Part shown: positions 31,583-34,349 of the stretch, piece after piece
Layout: every line of letters starts with the position of its first letter
Numbering within the stretch: position 1 is the first letter of the stretch
Assembly: GCA_022566535.1 (NCBI GenBank)
Contig: JADFIR010000033.1
Span: forward strand, 1-34,349
From: Planctomycetota bacterium
GTDB taxonomy: Bacteria > Planctomycetota > Phycisphaerae > Phycisphaerales > SM1A02
DNA length: 34,349 bases
Reading direction: 5' to 3'
Made by a program: the position numbers and the translations under genes
Notes under the pieces: model-generated
The model's database searches: none
Seen by the model: only the letters and a program-made list of their open reading frames with translations
What the model was told of the DNA's origin: nothing

Positions 31583-33853
31583 ATGCAGCTTACGCCAGGG
31601 ACGCTTGCTGTTTTCGCGGGGGCCGCAACACTCGCGATGGGGGCATTGGCGCGGCTCGGACAACCTTCCTTCCCAGGGGACAATTGCGGCAAGGCGTTGC
31701 CGATCGGCGAAGGCACATATTTTGGCGACACGACGACGGCCACGAACGATGGCGCGGCCAGCTGCGGGGACTCTGCCAGCAGCGCGGATGTATGGTTCGT
31801 GTTTACCGCGGCGCGAGACTGCCTGCTCCACGTGAACACCTGCGGAAGCGCGTACGACACCGTCCTGTCGATTCACACGCTGTGTCCGAGCACCGCCAGC
31901 ACTGAACTCGCCTGTAATGATGACTTCGATTGCGACGGCGACGGAGATGTTGGCGACGACGGCTATGTCTCCGGCGTTACGGTTCAGGCTGTTCAAGGCC
32001 AGTCGTATGTGATACGTGTGGCTGGCTGGCAGGGCGCAACCGGACCGTTCACGCTCAACGTCTCGTGCCAGCAATCATCACAGGCGGATGATTGTTCCGA
32101 TGCCCAGGTGATCGGTGAAGGGATGTATTTCGGGGACACGACCAGCGCGACGAACGATGGCTCCGCCAGTTGCGGAGACTCCGCCGACAGCCCGGACGTC
32201 TGGTTCCGCTACATGCCGACTGAGGACTGTCTGCTTCGTGTAAACACCTGTGGAAGCCAGTATGATACGGTGCTGTCAATTCACGACGGGTGTCCCGGCA
32301 CTGCCCAGAACGAAATCGCCTGCAACGATGACGCGTGCAATCTGCAGTCATCGGTGATCGCGGCCGTGCAGACGGGCAACGTGTACTCCATCCGAGTCGC
32401 TGGCTGGCAGGGCGCAACCGGCGCCTTCACGCTCGATCTCTCATGCACCCCCCCCAGCGGCGGCCCGGGCGCGGATGTGCTCATTGGCGAGCTGACCTCG
32501 CTGCAGCAGTTCGGCCGGCTGGGAGATATTGTCGGCTGTGCCCTCGACTCGCCGGTCTGCAACGCCGGAACGGAACCGCTGGACTGGTTCGGGAATCCCG
32601 ACCCCCGACACCCCTTCATGGTGTTCAACATGTACCGCCTGATGGACGATCGGCTCCAGCAGATCGGCCAATCGTGGGTGAAACACGGATTTGCATCGGC
32701 ACAATCCGACGCCTGTGGTCTGGGCTGCATCCCTTGGCCCGACTCGACTCGTACCGGCATCGGGTGCTCAGACACGTATAGCGCAAGCCTGAACGCGGTG
32801 CAGACGGGGCTGGGACCCCGCCACGAGATCGACCCGTGGACCGGGGCCTTTACCTACTCGGGATCGCACATGGACGTGCACACCGGCGGGCATGATCCCA
32901 TCGAGCATCGCCTTCAGCTTCACGACGCCGACCTCGACCCGGCTGTCAATCTGGGAGCTCAATACTTCTGCGAGCTCTACGTCCTCGCCCACGATGACGT
33001 CGATCACATGAACAGCATCGCCTGGGAGTCGGTCGCTGTTTCGGGTACGCCTGGCGCAACGTGGTCCTTCGACATCGGCGCTGCAGGCACGCAGATCGGC
33101 CCCGCTCTTGAGGCCTGGCCTGGCGCAACGCGCACCGTGATTCCCGAAGACCCTGTCGATGACGGCCGCGCGATCCTGGCGGTGAAGGTAGCGGACAACG
33201 GCGACGGCACATGGCATTACGAGTACGCCCTGTACAACCACGACCTGGACCGTGCAATCGGCTCGTTGAGCATCCCCGTCGGGCGGAGAACCACCGTGAG
33301 GAACGTCGGCTTCAGCGCCGTGCGCTCACACGATGAGCTATTCTCCAACGAGCCGTGGCAGCAGACGATGTCCGGCGGCCGCTTGACCTGGGCCACGGAG
33401 CCGTTCAAGGTGAACCCGAACGCCAACCCGATCAGGTGGGGAACCTTGTACAACTTCTGGTTCGACGCTGACGCTGAGCCAGTCCAGACCTTGGCCACGC
33501 TGGGTCTGTACGCACCCGGTGAGTCCGTCGAACTGACGGGGGCGACTCAGGGGCCGGCTGCATCATTCCCGGCCGACATCACCGGGCCACTCGGCGTACC
33601 CGATGGTTGCGTTGATGCCTTTGACCTCGGGGCCGTGCTCGGGGCGTGGTGTTCCTCTGCGAGCGACCCAGACCCGCCCGGCGACGTAGACCCGCCCTGC
33701 GAGGGCTGCACCTCCCCGAACTTCGCCCTGGCGGACATCTCAGGACCGGAAGGCGCGCCTGATGGGTGCGTTGACGCGTTCGACCTCGGCGCGGTGTTGG
33801 CCGCGTGGTGCTCCGTCGCCGGCGGCAACCCATGCGGAACTTGCGGCCCGTAG
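31583..33853 (+). CDS. exported protein with two repeated domains and dockerin-like C-terminal repeats
   Basis: 756 residues from ATG 31583 (AGGAG seven bases upstream), which places a signal peptide first ('GTLAVFAGAATLAMGALA'). Residues about 33-162 and 169-288 are two copies of a pre-peptidase-C-like beta domain (each with 'GDTT..ATNDG', 'DVWF', 'C..YDTVLSIH', 'RVAGWQGATG'). The first has an acidic insert, 'DDFDCDGDGDVGDDGY', which may bind calcium. Residues about 297-660 form a domain I do not recognise ('DVLIGELTSLQQFGRLGDIVG', 'GNPDPRHPFMVFNMYRLMDDRL'). The C-terminus (about 664-756) has two 'D-I-x-G-P-x-G-x-P-D-G-C-V-D-A-F-D-L' EF-hand/dockerin-like repeats, a common end of planctomycete surface proteins. 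It is probably secreted or surface-bound; no catalytic motif is evident. Confidence 0.88.
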   Translation: MQLTPGTLAVFAGAATLAMGALARLGQPSFPGDNCGKALPIGEGTYFGDTTTATNDGAASCGDSASSADVWFVFTAARDCLLHVNTCGSAYDTVLSIHTLCPSTASTELACNDDFDCDGDGDVGDDGYVSGVTVQAVQGQSYVIRVAGWQGATGPFTLNVSCQQSSQADDCSDAQVIGEGMYFGDTTSATNDGSASCGDSADSPDVWFRYMPTEDCLLRVNTCGSQYDTVLSIHDGCPGTAQNEIACNDDACNLQSSVIAAVQTGNVYSIRVAGWQGATGAFTLDLSCTPPSGGPGADVLIGELTSLQQFGRLGDIVGCALDSPVCNAGTEPLDWFGNPDPRHPFMVFNMYRLMDDRLQQIGQSWVKHGFASAQSDACGLGCIPWPDSTRTGIGCSDTYSASLNAVQTGLGPRHEIDPWTGAFTYSGSHMDVHTGGHDPIEHRLQLHDADLDPAVNLGAQYFCELYVLAHDDVDHMNSIAWESVAVSGTPGATWSFDIGAAGTQIGPALEAWPGATRTVIPEDPVDDGRAILAVKVADNGDGTWHYEYALYNHDLDRAIGSLSIPVGRRTTVRNVGFSAVRSHDELFSNEPWQQTMSGGRLTWATEPFKVNPNANPIRWGTLYNFWFDADAEPVQTLATLGLYAPGESVELTGATQGPAASFPADITGPLGVPDGCVDAFDLGAVLGAWCSSASDPDPPGDVDPPCEGCTSPNFALADISGPEGAPDGCVDAFDLGAVLAAWCSVAGGNPCGTCGP

Positions 33854-33892
33854 GTGCGCGGCGCCTTGCCCGCGTGACTTCAACGGCGACGG

Positions 33893-33908
33893 TCCCGGCG
33901 CGCCGGGA
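33893..33908. repeat. 16-bp perfect palindrome, copy 2
   Basis: Identical to 31304-31319 and placed at the same codon position of the tail repeat. Confidence 0.9.
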
Positions 33909-33987
33909 TCGGCATCCTCGACCTGCTTGCGCTGCTGGCCAACTGGGGCATTAACCCCGGCGGACCACCCGACTTCGACGGCGACGG

Positions 33988-34003
33988 TCCCGGCGCGCCG
34001 GGA
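33988..34003. repeat. 16-bp perfect palindrome, copy 3
   Basis: Identical again, 95 bp after copy 2 and at the same codon position of the second tail repeat. Confidence 0.9.
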
Positions 34004-34251
34004 TCGGCATCCTCGACCCGCTTGCGCTGCTGGCGAACTGGGGGCCGTGCGCGTGAGCGTTGCCAGCGAAACTGTCGGAGCTGCGGCAACCGCCCGAGAT
34101 AAACCTTGCAACTAGACGGGTCAGCAGTCGTACACTGTTGCTGGAGTTCGGATGTCTGGTCGCATGGTGGAAACTTCTGGCGGCCACGGATTCGGCCAAC
34201 AGGCAACTCAGCACCGCCGTGCGGGCTCTTCGGTGGGGCGGAGGATCGATG

Positions 34252-34349
34252 ATGCGTGGTGACAACAGACGCGCTCACGGTGTTTACATCCTTTTCGGGG
34301 TCGGTGTTGCTGTTCTCGGCGAGGCGATGACCAGCCCTTGGGGCCAGTT
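34252..34349 (+). CDS. start of an exported or membrane protein (3' partial)
   Basis: The ATG at 34252 has GGAGG seven bases upstream; an adjacent ATG at 34249 is the alternative. The product begins 'MRGDNRRAHGVYILFGV', then 'GVAVLGEAMTSPWGQ', a charged start plus a hydrophobic segment like a signal peptide or first transmembrane helix. It runs off the window, and the family cannot be told. Confidence 0.5.
   Translation, partial: MRGDNRRAHGVYILFGVGVAVLGEAMTSPWGQ

Larger units (their letters stand above)
33861..34056 (+). pseudogene. orphan tandem dockerin-like tail with two palindrome frameshifts
   Basis: Begins seven bases after the preceding stop codon. 'APCPRDFNGDG' is followed by a palindrome and, one frame over, 'GILDLLALLANWGINP', 'GGPPDFDGDG', the palindrome again, then 'GILDPLALLANWGPCA' and a stop at 34054-34056. 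Adding one base at each palindrome would give one continuous two-repeat tail. The protein body is absent: the upstream gene already has its own, different tail. Confidence 0.65.

Noticed and set aside
1..34349. CRISPR arrays, rRNA, tRNA, phage genes
   Set aside because: No regularly spaced repeats, no rRNA-like or cloverleaf sequences, and no phage structural motifs were seen on either strand.

Overview
This GC-rich window looks like a Planctomycetota (probably Phycisphaerae-type) genome or metagenome-assembled contig. Four things support that: exported proteins ending in the planctomycete dockerin/EF-hand-like tails 'GILDLLALLANWG' and 'DGCVDAFDLGAVL'; an ECF sigma factor of the planctomycete type that sits upstream of a Ser/Thr kinase; a stand-alone RRM protein; and the overall gene style. 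No rRNA, tRNA or CRISPR was seen. The taxonomic call is inference from motifs, not from a marker gene.

Layout. 1-1314 is a mosaic of broken genes: a DUF192 fragment running into a glycosyltransferase-like fragment, an intact acyl carrier protein, an aminotransferase/AONS-type N-terminus, and a GT39-type N-terminus on the other strand that meets it head-on near 927. 1337-3195 (minus) holds aroB coupled to a membrane protein. 3282-3477 is a 99-bp tandem repeat with large inverted repeats. 3673-4695 carries a glycine-zipper lipoprotein and an RRM protein. 4889-9246 is a MacAB/Lol-like exporter operon (ATPase, FtsX-type permease, adaptor). 9364-14579 (minus) is a likely cyclic-di-GMP operon (GGDEF-EAL, a large helical protein, an HD-GYP protein). 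15068-20227 is a divergent surface-polysaccharide cluster (two GT2 enzymes, GNAT, DegT aminotransferase, FAD oxidoreductase). 21285-24194 encodes a large pseudo-histidine kinase with a PilZ-like end.

24301-31062 is the most unusual part. On the minus strand an ECF sigma factor (30433-31062) should be followed directly by its kinase. Instead the two are separated by a segment carrying a di-heme cytochrome gene on the plus strand, bracketed by integron-type attC sites (28609-28737 weaker, 30203-30277 strong). The segment is flanked by 144-bp direct repeats (28303-28446 and 30279-30422), each carrying the kinase promoter, ribosome binding site and first codons. The kinase (26736-28334) has a complete 2-Cys peroxiredoxin domain inserted ahead of its catalytic domain, and the next gene encodes a Rieske protein with a large helical C-terminus. 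Together they suggest a peroxide-responsive phosphorylation/redox module that has been interrupted or rewired by a gene cassette. The function is inferred; the architecture is read directly from the sequence.

31218-34349 holds an exported protein with two repeated domains and two dockerin-like tails. It also has orphan C-terminal tails, three of whose repeats are broken at exactly the same place by the same 16-bp perfect palindrome. The start of another exported protein runs off the right edge.
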